From Zingiber officinale (taxonomy: Eukaryota; Streptophyta; Magnoliopsida; Zingiberales; Zingiberaceae): a stretch of DNA of 64,000 nucleotides. The notes under the pieces are model-generated. The model was not told the DNA's origin and did no database searches. It saw only the letters and a program-made list of their open reading frames with translations. Every line of letters starts with the position of its first letter. Position 1 is the stretch's first letter. Both the position numbers and the translations under genes were made by a program. This document shows positions 12,504-24,185 of the stretch, in pieces. The stretch is from positions 162,700,209 to 162,764,208 of the forward strand of contig NC_055988.1 of assembly GCF_018446385.1 (NCBI RefSeq), given 5' to 3'.

Positions 12504-13400
12504 TAGACCGTTTTGTTGGGGGGTTCTAGGACATGAAAATTCATGTTGATATCCATTGATTTTACAAAATTGAGTAAACCTATGATTTTCAAATCCCCCC
12601 CCCCCCCATGATCACTTCTTATTCTTTTAATTTTAGTATCTTTTTCATTTTCTGTTAACTTGCAAAAATTACTAAATTCTTCAAAAGTTTCATCTTTTGT
12701 TTTTAGAAATTTTACCCAGGTGAACCTAGAGTAGTTATCAATTATAACTAAGCAATATTGGTTCTTGCTTAGTGACTTGGCTCCATGTGAATCAAATAGG
12801 TCAAGGTGAAGGAGCTCAAGTAACGAGTTGGTTCTTTCTAGATTAGTTGATTTGTGGGTTGACTTGGTTTGTTTTCCTAGTTGACAAGCATTACAGATTG
12901 AGTTTTCAATAAATTTTAATTTGGGCAAACCTTTAACTAGGCCATTTTGACTCATTTTTGAAGTGAGTCTGGTGTGAGTGTGACCCAATCTTTTGTGCCA
13001 CAACTCAGTTTCCTCTTCTTGTGTTAGAAAACACTTTATTGAGGAAGTGGGTAGATCAATTAAGTACATATTATTTTTCCTAAGCCCCTTAAGTGTGATT
13101 TCAGGGTTTTGAATATTTTTAACTAAACAACTAGATTTGTCAAAGGTAACTAAGTATCCACTATCATATAATTGGCTTATACTTAGAAGATTAAAATTGA
13201 AGTTTTCAACTAATAGAACTTTTCGAATAATAAAATCGGAACTAAGTTCAATGTTACCTCTTCTGATTACCTTAAGTTTGTCGTCGTTGTCGAATGCAAC
13301 AGACCCTAAATTCTTTAGTTTGAGCTTTGTGAACTTTAGTTTATCTCCAGTCATGTGTCTGGAGCATCACCTATCTAACATCCACTGGTCCAATTCTTTA
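12503..13400 (-). pseudogene. SIRE-2 protease remnant and integrase N-terminal part
   Basis: The protease active site is read as WMLDR, stop, CSRHMTGD where SIRE-type elements have an intact DSG; the TGA is at 13367-13369. Downstream are the protease C-terminal region, the integrase zinc module (LWHKRLGHTH and CNACQLGKQ) and the catalytic core with LHLDLFDSHG and VIIDNYSRFTWV. At 12595-12607 a run of 13 C (G on this strand) after RSDHGG throws the frame off, so the last 35 or so residues are nonsense until the true frame resumes at 12503. Confidence 0.88.
12595..12607. repeat. 13-bp poly-C tract causing a frameshift in integrase
   Basis: A perfect run of 13 C inside the integrase catalytic core of SIRE-2, in the codons following the conserved DHGG. 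The reading frame on the two sides differs. It may be a real slippage mutation or a sequencing length error. Confidence 0.9.
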
Positions 13401-13415
13401 TGTTCCTACACATAA

Positions 13416-14683
13416 ATTGTTTGAATTTGACTCTATTTGATGAAAAGTAAGTGAAGTGATTAACTTTGAGTTTGTATTCATTGAAACACAGGTTTAACTT
13501 TAGGTCAATTTAATTTGAAAAACAATTAAGTTTAATTAGTTAATTAAGTTTGAAAAAATAATTTAAGTTAATTAATTTTGAAAAAAAAATAGTTAATTAA
13601 TTTTTAAAAATGATAAGTTAACTTGATTAATTTTGAAAAATGATAATTTAAGTTGATTAATTTTGAAAAACTAGTTTTAAGTTAATTAATTTTGAAAAAC
13701 TAATTTTAAGTTAATTAATTTTGAAAAAAAAAATTTAAGTTAATTAATTTTAAGTTGATTAAGTTTGAAAAAATAATTTTAAGTTAATTAAGTTTGAAAA
13801 ATAATTTTAAGTTAATTAATTTTAAAATAATAATTTAAGTTAATTAATTTTAAAATAATAATTTAAGTTAATTATTTTTTAAAAAAAAATTAAAAAAAAT
13901 TTGATTATGAATTTAGTTTTGAATTAATTTTAATTACTTAGTCATCTCACCAGATCTAAATTTTCAATCAGGGAATCCTATAATTTTGTGAGATGAATTA
14001 GTTTTAATTTAAGGATTTTGTTTAACTTTGTGTTAGATTTAAGTTTAGTTTTGGGTTCAACAAGCAGGCATTCTTTGGATAAACTTCTGGGCTATGGTGA
14101 GTCACAAGGACATCATTAAAGTAAACATGCCTTCGAGGTTTTCCAAATAGTCTTGCCCATTGAACTTAGTACAAAACTTTGGTCTAACTGGTTAGGATCC
14201 ATAAAGGGTAGCTTCGGTCAGTTGCACTTAGCCAAATGCACCAGGTCGAAGTCATATCTTCTTAAACATGCGATGACTAAGTTTCCCCAACGTACTATCA
14301 TCTAATATTTCACCAGTACCGTGGGTCAAGCTAAACCTAGCCCATTTTAATCTAACCCTATTTACCCTGCCGGGTAGGTAAAGTTTGGTTACCCTGTCGG
14401 GTAGATTAAGTTCGGTTACCCTGTCGGGTAGTTTAGTTGGGGGTGCCAGCTATTCTGGATCCTCCTTCTATTTTTATTTGATTTAAGTTGAATTTTATTT
14501 TTAATTTTGAATTAATTTCAAATTTTGAGTTTTTAATTTCGAATTTTTAATTGAATTTTGAATTTTTTAATTTCAAATTTTTAATTGAATTTTGAATTTA
14601 ATTTTGAATTTTTTAATTTTTAATTTTTAATTTTTAACTTAATTTCGAATTTTTAAATTTAATTTTGAATTTTGAATTTTTGA
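13416..14683 (-). repeat. AT-rich repetitive spacer of SIRE-2
   Basis: No gene is seen. From 13490 to 13900 a unit of about 25-29 bp containing TTAAGTTAATTAATTTTGAAAA repeats imperfectly more than ten times. Three 27-bp copies of TACCCTGTCGGGTA type lie at 14363-14430. From 14480 to 14690 simple AATTTTGAATTTTTAA repeats run up to the gag end. Similar AT-rich spacers follow gag in elements E (37500-38200) and G (56250-57480). Confidence 0.7.
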
Positions 14684-15331
14684 TTATGTTCGTTTTATTA
14701 ATATCGTTTTACTTTTTGCTCCCCCTGGATCATAGCCTCGATATGATCTATCGAGGTAGTATATTTGATCCTTCGGGATCCAATATTGGCCAAGTCCAAC
14801 TTGATTAATCAATTCGGACTTGGAGACCCATGCTTGGACTGTTTTTCTATTTGCTCTTTGTACAAGAGATAAATAAAATTTATATTTTTTCTTTGGTTTA
14901 AATCCTAGACCAGTTCTATTGTAAACGGCTCTTTGTGTCCCAAGAATTAGGTCAAGATTCTTGGAACCTAAAGAAAACCGTTCTAGTGTTTTCTCCAGAT
15001 CCTTGACTTGAGTTTTCAGGCTGGAATTCTCTTCTTCAAGTTTGTGGACTTGAGTTGAGTTTTCAGTCTGAACTGGTTCAGTCAAAGATTCGGAGTTAGT
15101 CACTTCTTTAAGGACTTCTACTTCCTTTAGAAGTGACTTGACTCTTAGGTTTGATTTAGCTAATTTCCGTAACAAATAATTAACTAAATTATTAAGTCGA
15201 GAGATACTTACAGAGGGATCGGGCCCTTCGAAAACGGATACGGATCCGTGGCTTCGCTCGGACTCGGCCTCCGACTCGCTCTCGCTCTCGGAGAGGTTGA
15301 TCTGGTCCTGGGCCATCAGCGCAAGTAAACT
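14684..15331 (-). pseudogene. SIRE-2 gag C-terminal domain
   Basis: A 210-codon frame that continues gag after the zinc knuckle. It has a Ser/Glu-rich stretch (LSESESESEAESER), a predicted coiled coil rich in Leu, Glu and Lys (about residues 38-110) and a conserved basic end (GLGFKPKKKYKF, SKSELINQVGLGQYW). This end is typical of SIRE-type gag proteins. Its true upstream part is 18678-19709, on the other side of the inserted solo LTR. The codons for TSL at the break are duplicated in part by the AAACT target duplication. Confidence 0.82.
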
Positions 15332-18300
15332 TGTGAGATCTCGGAAAATTTAATTAATAGGGTTATTTGGAAAATAGCCTTATAGAATTTTTCCGAAATT
15401 TTTAGAAATTTTCTGGGAATTTTTCGGAGCTCGAACGGAGGGTTTTGAGGGGATCAAATTTGGGCGCGGATAAAGCCTGTTTAGGATACCTATTTAAGTG
15501 AGGAAATGTTTATTATATAAATTACTTTTTCCTTTTTCTTTTATTCTCTTCCCAAAGCGTCGTTTCCCCCAAACCCGAGCCTTCTCCCCTCTCTGCCCCG
15601 ATCCCCTCTGCTCACTCTGCCTCTCTCTCTCGCGGACGAATCGGAGGCGACGGGAGCGGAGCTTCTCCTTTGGCGATCATCCTCGTTCGCCGGAGCTTGC
15701 TGGAGCACGGCGGAGCCTAGATCTTCTTCGGCCGAGGGGTTCTGTCCGGTGAGTTATGCGGCCGAGTGTCGACAGCGAGGCAGCTAGGGCACGACAGGTG
15801 CTCGATCCGTGTCATCTCTAGCCTATCGACCCTTCGTTCTTCCCCCACGAGTTGTTCACAAAGCAGTCCGCGTCTCCTTTCTTGCCGGATTTGGATCGAA
15901 CAACGCCACCGAACAGCGATCCTTAAGGTAAGGTGTCGCAGGATTTCCGATTGATTGGGATCTGTAGATTTAATGATCTTGTTGAATTGTTCTTCCTTGT
16001 GATGACCTTTCTATTCTTGATTAGAGAAGGCATCGGATTGTTGTGGATTCTTCTTATTGCCGATCACTGCTTTCTTCTTTCTTGAAACTGTGGAGGTGTC
16101 GGAGTAAGGTAGAATCTAGGTATGTTGCCTGATTTGTGATCTTCACTATTTGATCTCTTCTCTTGATCGGATTGATTCCAGTGAGGTGAGGTGAGGTTCT
16201 GTTCTTGCTGTGGAGTTGTTCTTGGTTCCGGTAACTCTCCAACAGCAGCTACCTTTCCTGGCAGCAACATACTTGTGCTGTGGATCAATGGATTAGGTCT
16301 GTGAGGTTCTATGGCTTTCTTGGTTTCGACAGCACCCAACCAGTAGCTCCTCTGGTTTCAGCAATCAACACTGACTGTTAATTGAGGTTCTTATCTAATC
16401 CAGCAGCTGTTCTGGTTCTAGCATCAAGAACAGTTGAGATCCAGGTATGTTGTGAGGTAATTTGATTATATTTGTTGTAGGTGAATTATTCTAGATGAAT
16501 CAGGTTAAGTGTGATTGTTTAGTTGAATTTTGGTTGGAACATGTTGTAAATTATGTTTCGAATTTGGATATTTGTTAGATCATGTGTTAGATGATTAGGT
16601 ATGATCTTGATACCTATTGATAATTAATCATCATTAAGTTGTGTAGATTAATTAGGTTATGTGGATTTAGGTTTTGGATTTCTATCTAAAGGGTTGTTTG
16701 GGGTTAAGGTAATTAACCCTAATTAACCGTTAGAAAGGTTGAGGGATATGATTTAGGGTTTATCCCTAAATTTCTATCTAGGATTTATTTAGCTATTTGT
16801 TTGTATTCTAGCTAAATAAAAGTAAATGCATTTGTTTACACAGGACTCTGATTCGAGACGGGCGTCTCGACTTCGGATTTGGATTGACTGTACCTTCTAT
16901 TGGAGGCGGGTACCCTTTGACTTATCTCTTGATAGTGTCTTTTGATATGTGCAGTTTATATATACTTACTAGTGATTGGTAGATTTAGCACTTCCCTGGT
17001 TATAGGTTATTCGATACCTGTAGACGGTTACTAGTGATTGGTAGTTCAACACTTCCCCTGGATTTAGGTTTGGTTGCTACTTGATACATGCTTCTACTGT
17101 TATCTGCTATACATTAGGCTAGTATACCTTTACTTCTTACCATGTGTATATATGTTCATGGATATGGATATTTATAGTGCTTTACTATACTGGATTAGTT
17201 GTTATACATATTGGATATGTGATGTTGGATTCATATTGCTTATATCGTTGTTATATATGTGTTCTTGGATTTATGCTGCTTCTATCAGGGTTATTTATGT
17301 GTGTACCTTTTGACACACATATATATGGAGGAGAATATGTTCAGGTATGACATATTGTAGCCGCACGCATCATATCGCATGATTGCATGCTGGGCGATTG
17401 ACGACTCCATTATTGTTGAGCTCGTCGGCCGGCTACATGAGGGCCTGCACACAGCGTGACCACTGCATGGGTAGTGGCACAGCACTCAGGGTGTGTATGG
17501 CAGGTTGCTCGGTGGTGCACCGCCGGGGTGCTCATGGGTAGCACGATACAGCGGGGTTGCAGCCGGGATCCCTCCCCGTCATCGCGTACCGAGAGTTGAG
17601 AGCATTGCGCTCCCTCACTATGTTTGAGGTAGGAGGATAGGTGTACTTCGACAGCATCCCGTCCACTCGGTCACTCTTCAGGGGTAGTGACGGCAGAGTG
17701 CACGGTGTCACAGCCCTACCCACGCGGTCTCACCATTGTGTGTGAGATTCTGACTGGCTTCAAGGGTGACCATGTCATATTGCATCATATGCACAGATTG
17801 CATTTATTGTGATTGTTGCATATTGGATGGTGCACTTGGGTGATTGCATATGATTGACATGCATACAGGATACATGCGTATTTGCTCTGACTATCTTTAT
17901 CTGTGTATGTCCACAGTCATTCGCCCAAGCCTCGCAGGTGAGTACAGTTTATTTCAGTTATGCATTTTCTTATTATTCTTGCTATAGACTGTACTTTATG
18001 CTTATTGCTGATTATTACAGTTTATTTCAGCTATGCATATCTGTTATACTGTTAGGAGACTGTACCGTAGGTTATACCGTTAGAAGACTGTACTGTAGGC
18101 TCTATGGTTTAGTGTACTGTACCATAGGATGTTACTGGTGGATATATATTGCTGTACATATCTATTGGATTACCTGCTGAGTTCTTTGAACTCACCCTGT
18201 TGTTACTATTTTTCAGGTTGAGGCCGTCAGGTGAGATTCCAGTCGCTAGCCCCTTTGTCGCGAGAATTTCTAGATATCGTTTTCTATATTCGCTTTTATA

Positions 18301-18677
18301 CGTATACTTGTGATGTGGGTTTGTATTGTGGACTTTATATCGACCACTTAGGTTTACTACTTTTGGTTTTTCCGCTGCGGATATATTTTCATTACTTCGT
18401 GGATTTTGTTTTTCTTCGTTGTAGTGGAGTAGGATGTGTACGTATATCTTCGTTGATTTCTATATCATCTTTTCTTTATATAACTGCGTAGATTGTTCAT
18501 ATTATATCTGTGTAGAAATGTTGAATATAACTGCGTGGATTGTTTACTATTTGTGTGTATTGTTCCGGCCGAGTGTGGCCGAGGTATAGATATATGTATA
18601 CTGAGATTCATATTGTCCGCCGTACAGGGGAGATGCTGCCGAAATTTCTTCGGACAGGGACTACCTGGGGCGTGACA
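15332..18677 (+). mobile_element. Solo LTR of the Tekay-type gypsy family (3,346 bp)
   Basis: The unit begins TGTGAGATCTCGG and ends GGGGCGTGACA and is flanked on both sides by the 5-bp target duplication AAACT (15327-15331 and 18678-18682). It aligns over its whole length with the LTRs at 25544-28615 and 32721-35735. No internal region is present, so it is a solo LTR left by recombination between two LTRs. It interrupts the gag gene of SIRE-2. The reading frames inside (15498-15752, 17074-17350 and others) are not conserved in the sister LTRs and are not treated as genes. Confidence 0.95.
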
Positions 18678-19709
18678 AAACTCGTCTGATCGAGTTCGTC
18701 CTCGTCGTCTTCTGAGGAAGATTCATCCCGTCGCCTTCAGGGCCTTCTTCATTCTCTGCTTCTTTGCTTCCTTTTGGTTAGGGCAGTTGGCCTTGATATG
18801 CCCCTTCTGGTTGCATCCGTAGCAGATCACTTCAAATTTTACCTTAGAATTCGGTTGGGCCTCCTTGGATTGGACTACCTTCTTTAGGTCTCTTTTGTTG
18901 AAGTCTTTCTTCTTCTTATAGAGTCTCTTTACAAGGTTCATGAGTTCAATGGTTAGTTCATTGTCTTCTTCATCTGAGTCGATTTCTGCTTCCGACTCCT
19001 GTTCGTTTCTTTGTCGTGATCTTGATTCGCGAGCTCCACCGGTACCTGCAAGCAAAGCAATTCCTTTCTCGAAAGGTTGTGTATTAGTCAGCTCATGAAG
19101 TTCGAATTCTGAAAATAGCTCGTCTAATCTAATTGAAGATAAATCTTTGGAGACTTTGTAGGCATCTACCATTGATGCCCACAATGTACTCCTAGGAAAA
19201 GAGTTGAGTGCATACCTTATGATGTCCCTATTCTCGACCTTTTGACCGATTGCGTGGAGGGAGTTGAGGATGTCTTGTATCCGTGCATGGAGTTGACAAG
19301 CCGTCTCATCTTCCTGCATTTTTAGGTTATATAATTTATTAAGCAAGAAGTCACGTTTACTTACTTTTGTGTCGGAGGTTCCCTCGTGGAGTTCGATCAG
19401 CTTCTCCCAGAGCTCTTTTGCTGATGTGAACGGACCAACTCTATTGAACTCCTCCTTGGTCAGTCCACAATGGAGGGTGCAGGTCGCTTTGGCATCAGCT
19501 TCCACCATCTTGATTATGGTTGGTTCCCATTTTTCGCAGGATGTCGGTTTGCCGTCTTCGTCGGATGGGAGTTGTAGTCCTGTCTTCATGATCATCCATG
19601 TCTCAAACTGGGTTTTGAGGAATGTTTCCATTCGCCCCTTCCAGTACCCGAAGTCTTCTCTGGTGAAGAGCGGGGGACGAACAGTGCTATAACCCTCTTG
19701 ATCGGCCAT
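18678..19709 (-). pseudogene. SIRE-2 gag N-terminal part with zinc knuckle
   Basis: Gag forms the virus-like particle of the retrotransposon. The likely start is the Met of MADQEGYSTVRPPLF at 19709; a longer frame begins upstream at 19826 but that extension lies in the leader. The protein has the capsid-like region (YWKGRMETFLKTQ, then VEADAKATCTLHCGL and KELWEKLIELHEG), an acidic stretch and a CCHC knuckle CYGCNQKGHIKANC. A frameshift near 18725 precedes the DESSSEDDEDELDQTS segment, which runs into the solo LTR insertion. About 250 nt of leader separate the start from the primer-binding site. Confidence 0.9.
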
Positions 19710-19949
19710 TTGAAATTCTGCACGACAAAAAGAACAAAAATCTGTTCCAAGACTAAGTCTTGGATTAGTAGTGCGGGAATAATTAAAAAAAATAGACTCG
19801 AGTGGTGTTGCACCAACTTCGAACAAAAACTAAATTGAGAAAAGAATTAGAATATAGCTACAAAACTAAATTCTAATTGACTCCGAAAAAATCTGAAAAT
19901 ACCACTAAAATTGTTTTGAATGGTGGTTGCACCGATTCAAAATGACCCC

Positions 19950-19961
19950 GCTCTGATACCA
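19950..19961 (-). promoter_or_regulatory. Primer-binding site of SIRE-2
   Basis: The minus strand reads TGGTATCAGAGC, a full 12-base match to the 3' end of initiator Met tRNA, two bases inside the LTR end at 19964. Confidence 0.92.
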
Positions 19962-19963
19962 AT

Positions 19964-21243
19964 TGTTGGATCGAGAAGCGCTAGAGGGGGGTGAATAGCG
20001 CTCGTGGCTTTTACTTTTCGAATTCGTAAATCGTACAAAAAAATAACAGAGTAATAAGCAGCGGAAAATTAGAACAAACACACAGACACGAAGGAATTTA
20101 CTTCGTTCGGAGCCTGTGACGACTCCTACTCGAAGGCCCGCGATCCTTGATCGCTTTCCGTGGGTAACAACTATAAGCTCGAATAGAGTACAAATATTAC
20201 AATTAAGTACAATTGAAAAAGACAATCATACCGACAACAGTATAGTAATCTGAAGATTCGGAGCTCCGGGTCATCGCTGTCAAGTCGCAGCACTTCCGGG
20301 TCGTCTTGTTAGCAGCTAGTTGCAAAGGGGTCGCTTAGAATTGGTTGATTGAAGGTGCTGCTCGAAATCCCCTTTTAAACAGTGCTCAAGGCACCCTAAA
20401 GCCCATCCAAGGCGCCTTAAGCTAGCCGAGTCGCCCGCGTGGATCAAGCTTGAACTGGTCGTGACTTATCTCTTCAAGGCGCCTTCTGTGCTCTCCAAGG
20501 CGCCTTCATCCGCCAGTCCAAGGTGCCTTGAGCTTCCTCCAAGGTGCCTTCAAGCTTGCTTCGCAGCTAGCTCCAGCTTTGCACCCGAGGCGCCTCCAAG
20601 CCCCATGGAGGTGCCTCGGATACTGTTCATCCGAGGTGTACTTTGTGTTTTTGGTACCTGCAAACATGTTAGTCCCAAAATACCTACAACACAAAGTTAG
20701 TACACAATAATAGTATGAATATGAAAGTTTGACAATCTCCGGACTGTCCGGGTCTGACTTCGGATTTTCGACGGAAACCCTAGGTCGACCCGACGCCTAT
20801 TGTTCCCTCTACGGGGAACGCGTCCTCACCTACTCCACTCAGGAGATTTACCTGTTGCCAGTGTGATCCTCTAGACCGACTAGACTTTTACTCGGCGCTC
20901 GATGCTTCCAGACTTTCTGTTGGACTTCCGCTTCCCGGCTGACCCAGTCTTTCACCTGGTTCGCGACACCAGGACTTTCCACCTAGGGTTACCCCCCTAG
21001 GACTTTTGCCTGAAGCACTCGACCCACCAAGACTTTCCGCATAGGGTTACCGCTTCCTATGACCTAGGGTTACTACCCCCTAGGGTTTTCACCTTGCCTA
21101 ACCACAGTTAGGGCTTTTGCCTAAGTACGCTTAGGACTTTCCTGCAATCTCATTCAGACTGTTAGATCGCCACACACCTTAACTTTGAATCCTTTGTCAT
21201 TATTAAAACTCAGGTTCTATCGTTGGATGTTTCCGCACCAACA
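19964..21243 (-). repeat. 5' LTR of SIRE-2 (1,280 bp)
   Basis: Bounded by TGTTGG and CCAACA. On the minus strand the first half (21200-20730) has CCTAGGG/GGTAACCCTAGG repeats and aligns with the E LTR at 24190-24710 and 39480-39950. Next comes an array of AAGGCGCCTT-type palindromes (20384-20640), then a TATA-like TTTAAAAGG at 20371-20379. Five bases CTAGA at 21244-21248 would be the target duplication, but the partner is lost. Confidence 0.88.
20384..20640 (-). repeat. AAGGCGCCTT palindrome array in the SIRE-2 LTR
   Basis: About eight copies of AAGGCGCCTT or close variants (AAGGTGCCTT, GAGGCGCCTC), spaced roughly 20-40 bp, just upstream of the TATA-like site of this LTR on the minus strand. 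Confidence 0.85.
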
Positions 21244-21776
21244 CTAGAGATTATATGCTAGTTTACCAAGCAGACGATTTGCTCCCTGTAGATTACACAG
21301 ATTCAGACTTCCAATCAAATAGGGACAATAGTAAGTCTACATCAGGCTATGTGTTTACTTTAGGAGGTGGAGCCATTGCATGGAGGAGTGTTGAGCAGAA
21401 ATGCGTTTCAGACTCAACCATGGAAGCTAAGTATGTGTCAGCCTCTGAGGCAGCCAAAGAAGCTATATGACTCAGGAACTTCCTAATGGACTTAGATATG
21501 ATTCTTGGTTTGCCCAAAATCATCACAATTTATTGTGATAATAGCGGTGCAGTTGTAAACTCGAAGGAACCACGAGCCCATAAGGCAAGTAAACATATAG
21601 AGCGCAAGTATCACCTGATACGAGACATCATCAAGCGAGGAGAAGTTGTCGTCGCCAAGATTGCATCTGCAGATAACTTGGCAGATCCTTTCACTAAGGC
21701 CCTTATGACGAAAGCTTTTGATTGGCATGTGGAGGGTATGGGAATCAGATGTATGGCAGCAGATATGACAGCTTAG
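21244..21776 (+). pseudogene. Copia I RNase H (3' end of pol)
   Basis: This is the end of a copia polyprotein: TRDYMLVYQADD, the RNase H motifs DYTDSDFQSNRDNSKSTSG and STMEAKYVSASEAAKEA, then CDNSGAVVNSKEPRAHK, HIERKYHLIRD and ADNLADPFTKAL. RNase H removes the RNA template during cDNA synthesis. A TGA at 21468-21470 interrupts it in frame, in the place of the usual Trp after EAI; the second half (21471-21776) is open to its own stop. Its upstream part is cut by SIRE-2. It belongs with the LTR that follows 22 bp downstream. Confidence 0.92.
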
Positions 21777-21798
21777 TCTTTTAGTATAAGTGAGAGAT

Positions 21799-24185
21799 TG
21801 TTAGAATGTATACTAAAAGCCTAGCTTTTGTAAACATTTATTTTTGAAATAAAGAATCACTTTTGGTCAAATATATCTACATTTATGTTAAGTGTAGTTG
21901 TTCAATTAATTTATATCGTAGACAACATGGTGTGTGGTGTCACACACAGAAGATCATGTTATCAGTTCTTTATAAATTATAAACAGTTGCACACGGCTAA
22001 AATGGAAAGGAACAAACCGTTGGAATAGTTGTAGTGTAATTAGGTATTAGTTTATCTTGACTAATAAATTACACTAGTACACTCTAAGTGTATTGAGTAG
22101 GACCATTTAAGGCAAATTCTTTTTATAGTGACTTAATAAAAGAACGAGACCTTAGTTATTATGGAAGTGTGTGCTCTTAATCCTAATATAATAACAAGCA
22201 CATATATTTAGTATTTATTTCTTTGACTTATCAAAGGGTGAGATTTAGCTCGATAAATCAATATGCCCGATAAGTTGGGAAATGATATTACTTATAGTGT
22301 GTGTTATTGATTATAGAAGGAAACTGTGTCCTAATTATCTATGTTGAGAATGTCCCCAAGAGAAGCTCATAAGGATTGTCATGTTAAACCATGCAGGTGG
22401 ACTTAGTCCGACATGACAATAAACTTGAGTGGTACTACTCTTGGAGCTAGATATTAATTAAATAAGGTGTTAGTAACTCATTAAATTAATGGACATTCGA
22501 TATCTTAAACACAGGGAGACTAACACACTTATGATAAGAAGGAGCCCATAATATAATTTGGGATTGGTGTGGTAGTGCAATAATAACTCTCTAGTGGAAT
22601 GAGTTATTATTGATGAACTTGAATTGTGTGTTCGGGGCGAACATGGGATACTCGAGCTCATCGGGAGGTCAAAACCAATTTCTCCTCTAGGTCCCTGTCG
22701 TAGCCTCATTAATGCCTCAAATCCACTCATGAAAAGCCCATCTTGGTGTCCAAGAAGGGGCCATCCCATAGCTTGGTGACCAAGCCAAAGGGGTCGGCCA
22801 TAATCTCCTTAAGGTGGCCAGCCACAAGCAATTTGAAGGGTGCTGGCCACATAATTCAAATCATAAGGGGTGTTTTGAATTTTTAAAATCTTCTCTTTGT
22901 AGATATCTACAAGTTTTAAAAGAGATATTTTAAAATTTAAAACTTTCCTTATTTGAATTAGGCCACATGGTTTAAAAGAGAATTTTAAAAACTTTTAAAA
23001 CTTTCCTTATTTAACCATCCTCATGATTTTTTAAAAGAGAGTTTTAAATTTAAAACTTTCCTTTTTTTGTAACTATGTTAAAAAAAGGAAATTTTAGAAG
23101 AGAAGTTTTAAATTTTAAAACTTGGTTTTAATTTTTAAAACTTTCCTTTTTTAACATTCACATAAGGAAAGAGAGCTTATAAAATTTTATAAGAGGTTTT
23201 CTTCTTTTATAAAATTTTATAAAAAAATTTTCTTTCTTCTTTTAGGGGTCGGCCACCCTTGCTTGGTGCCCAAGCAAGGGGCCGACCAATCAATCAATTA
23301 AAAGGAGAACAAGAAAAATTAAAAGGGAAAAGGAAAAACAAGAAGAAGATTTTAATTTTTTGTAAAAATCTTTCCTTATTTGCCTTGGGCAAGTAATATA
23401 AAAGAAGGGGAGGAGAGGCCTCTTGGGAGATCAATTCTTATTCTCTTGTTGGTGCTCTCTATTGTGGTCGACCCTCTCTCCCTTCCCTTTCCCCTTGCTC
23501 TCTTTGATTCCTTGGTGGTGGTGGTGGCCGAATACTAGAAGGAGGAGGAACTTTTGGGTGGTGTTCATCTTGGAAGATCGTCGCCCACACGACGTCCAAG
23601 AGGAGACGAGGAATACGACAGAAGATCTCGAGGTTAGTAGCATACAAAGAAAAAGTATAACTAGTAATTGTTTTCTGCATCATGCTAGTTATTTTTCTTT
23701 GTATGAATTCCAAAAACAAGAGGCATTAGATTCTAGTTTTTCGAATTTGTAATTCGAGTTTATGTTTTTTTTTTATTTTTCAAATTTGTGATTCGATTAT
23801 TCCTTTTAGTTAAACTTAGAGTTATATAAGGAAATTAAATATTAGCTTTCCTTAAAAGGCTTTGTTTAGGCGGTGGTGGATGATCCCATACCCAAGAAGG
23901 ATTAGTGCCTCGTCATGCAGTCCTGAAAGCCAATTTTGGAAATTAATATTTAATTGAAGTTATAACATAGGTAGATTTAGATCAATAGTGTTAAGTTCTG
24001 CTTGTGATATATATCTCAACTATTAAGAACAGATAAGTTAAATTTGGAATCAATAATGTTAAGTTCCGTTTGTGATTCCTAATTTAACTTCTAAAGAACA
24101 CAATAGGTTATTAGGAAAGGTTCGACATTTGTACAAAAATTTTTGTACAGTGGAACCGGTACGATCTTCCTAGGACTAACCAACA
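21799..24185 (+). repeat. 3' LTR of copia I (2,387 bp)
   Basis: Starts TGTTAGAATGTATAC just after a purine-rich tract (AAGTGAGAGAT at 21788-21798, the likely polypurine tract) and ends CCAACA. It aligns with the LTR of element A in reverse and with 8450-10413. It contains palindromic GCTTGG/CCAAGC stretches near 22750-22800 and 23250-23290 and a region of repeated AAAGAGATTTTAAA/CTTTCCTT blocks (22880-23240). Right after its end comes the E LTR. Confidence 0.92.

Larger units (their letters stand above)
10414..21243 (-). mobile_element. SIRE-like Ty1/copia element SIRE-2, defective
   Basis: On the minus strand the order is 5' LTR (21243-19964), initiator-Met primer-binding site, gag with a zinc knuckle, a long AT-rich spacer, protease, integrase, RT and RNase H, ending at 10414. 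The 3' LTR is missing. Gag is split by a Tekay solo LTR at 15332-18677. Coding damage includes a TGA in the protease active site, a poly-C frameshift in integrase, a TGA at the start of the RT region and a frameshift in RNase H. The element lies inside the pol gene of copia I: to its right the copia I frame resumes at 21244. Confidence 0.88.

Noticed and set aside
21244-21776. Possible host RNase H-like gene
   Set aside because: Motifs and the LTR 22 bp downstream show it is the end of a copia pol gene.
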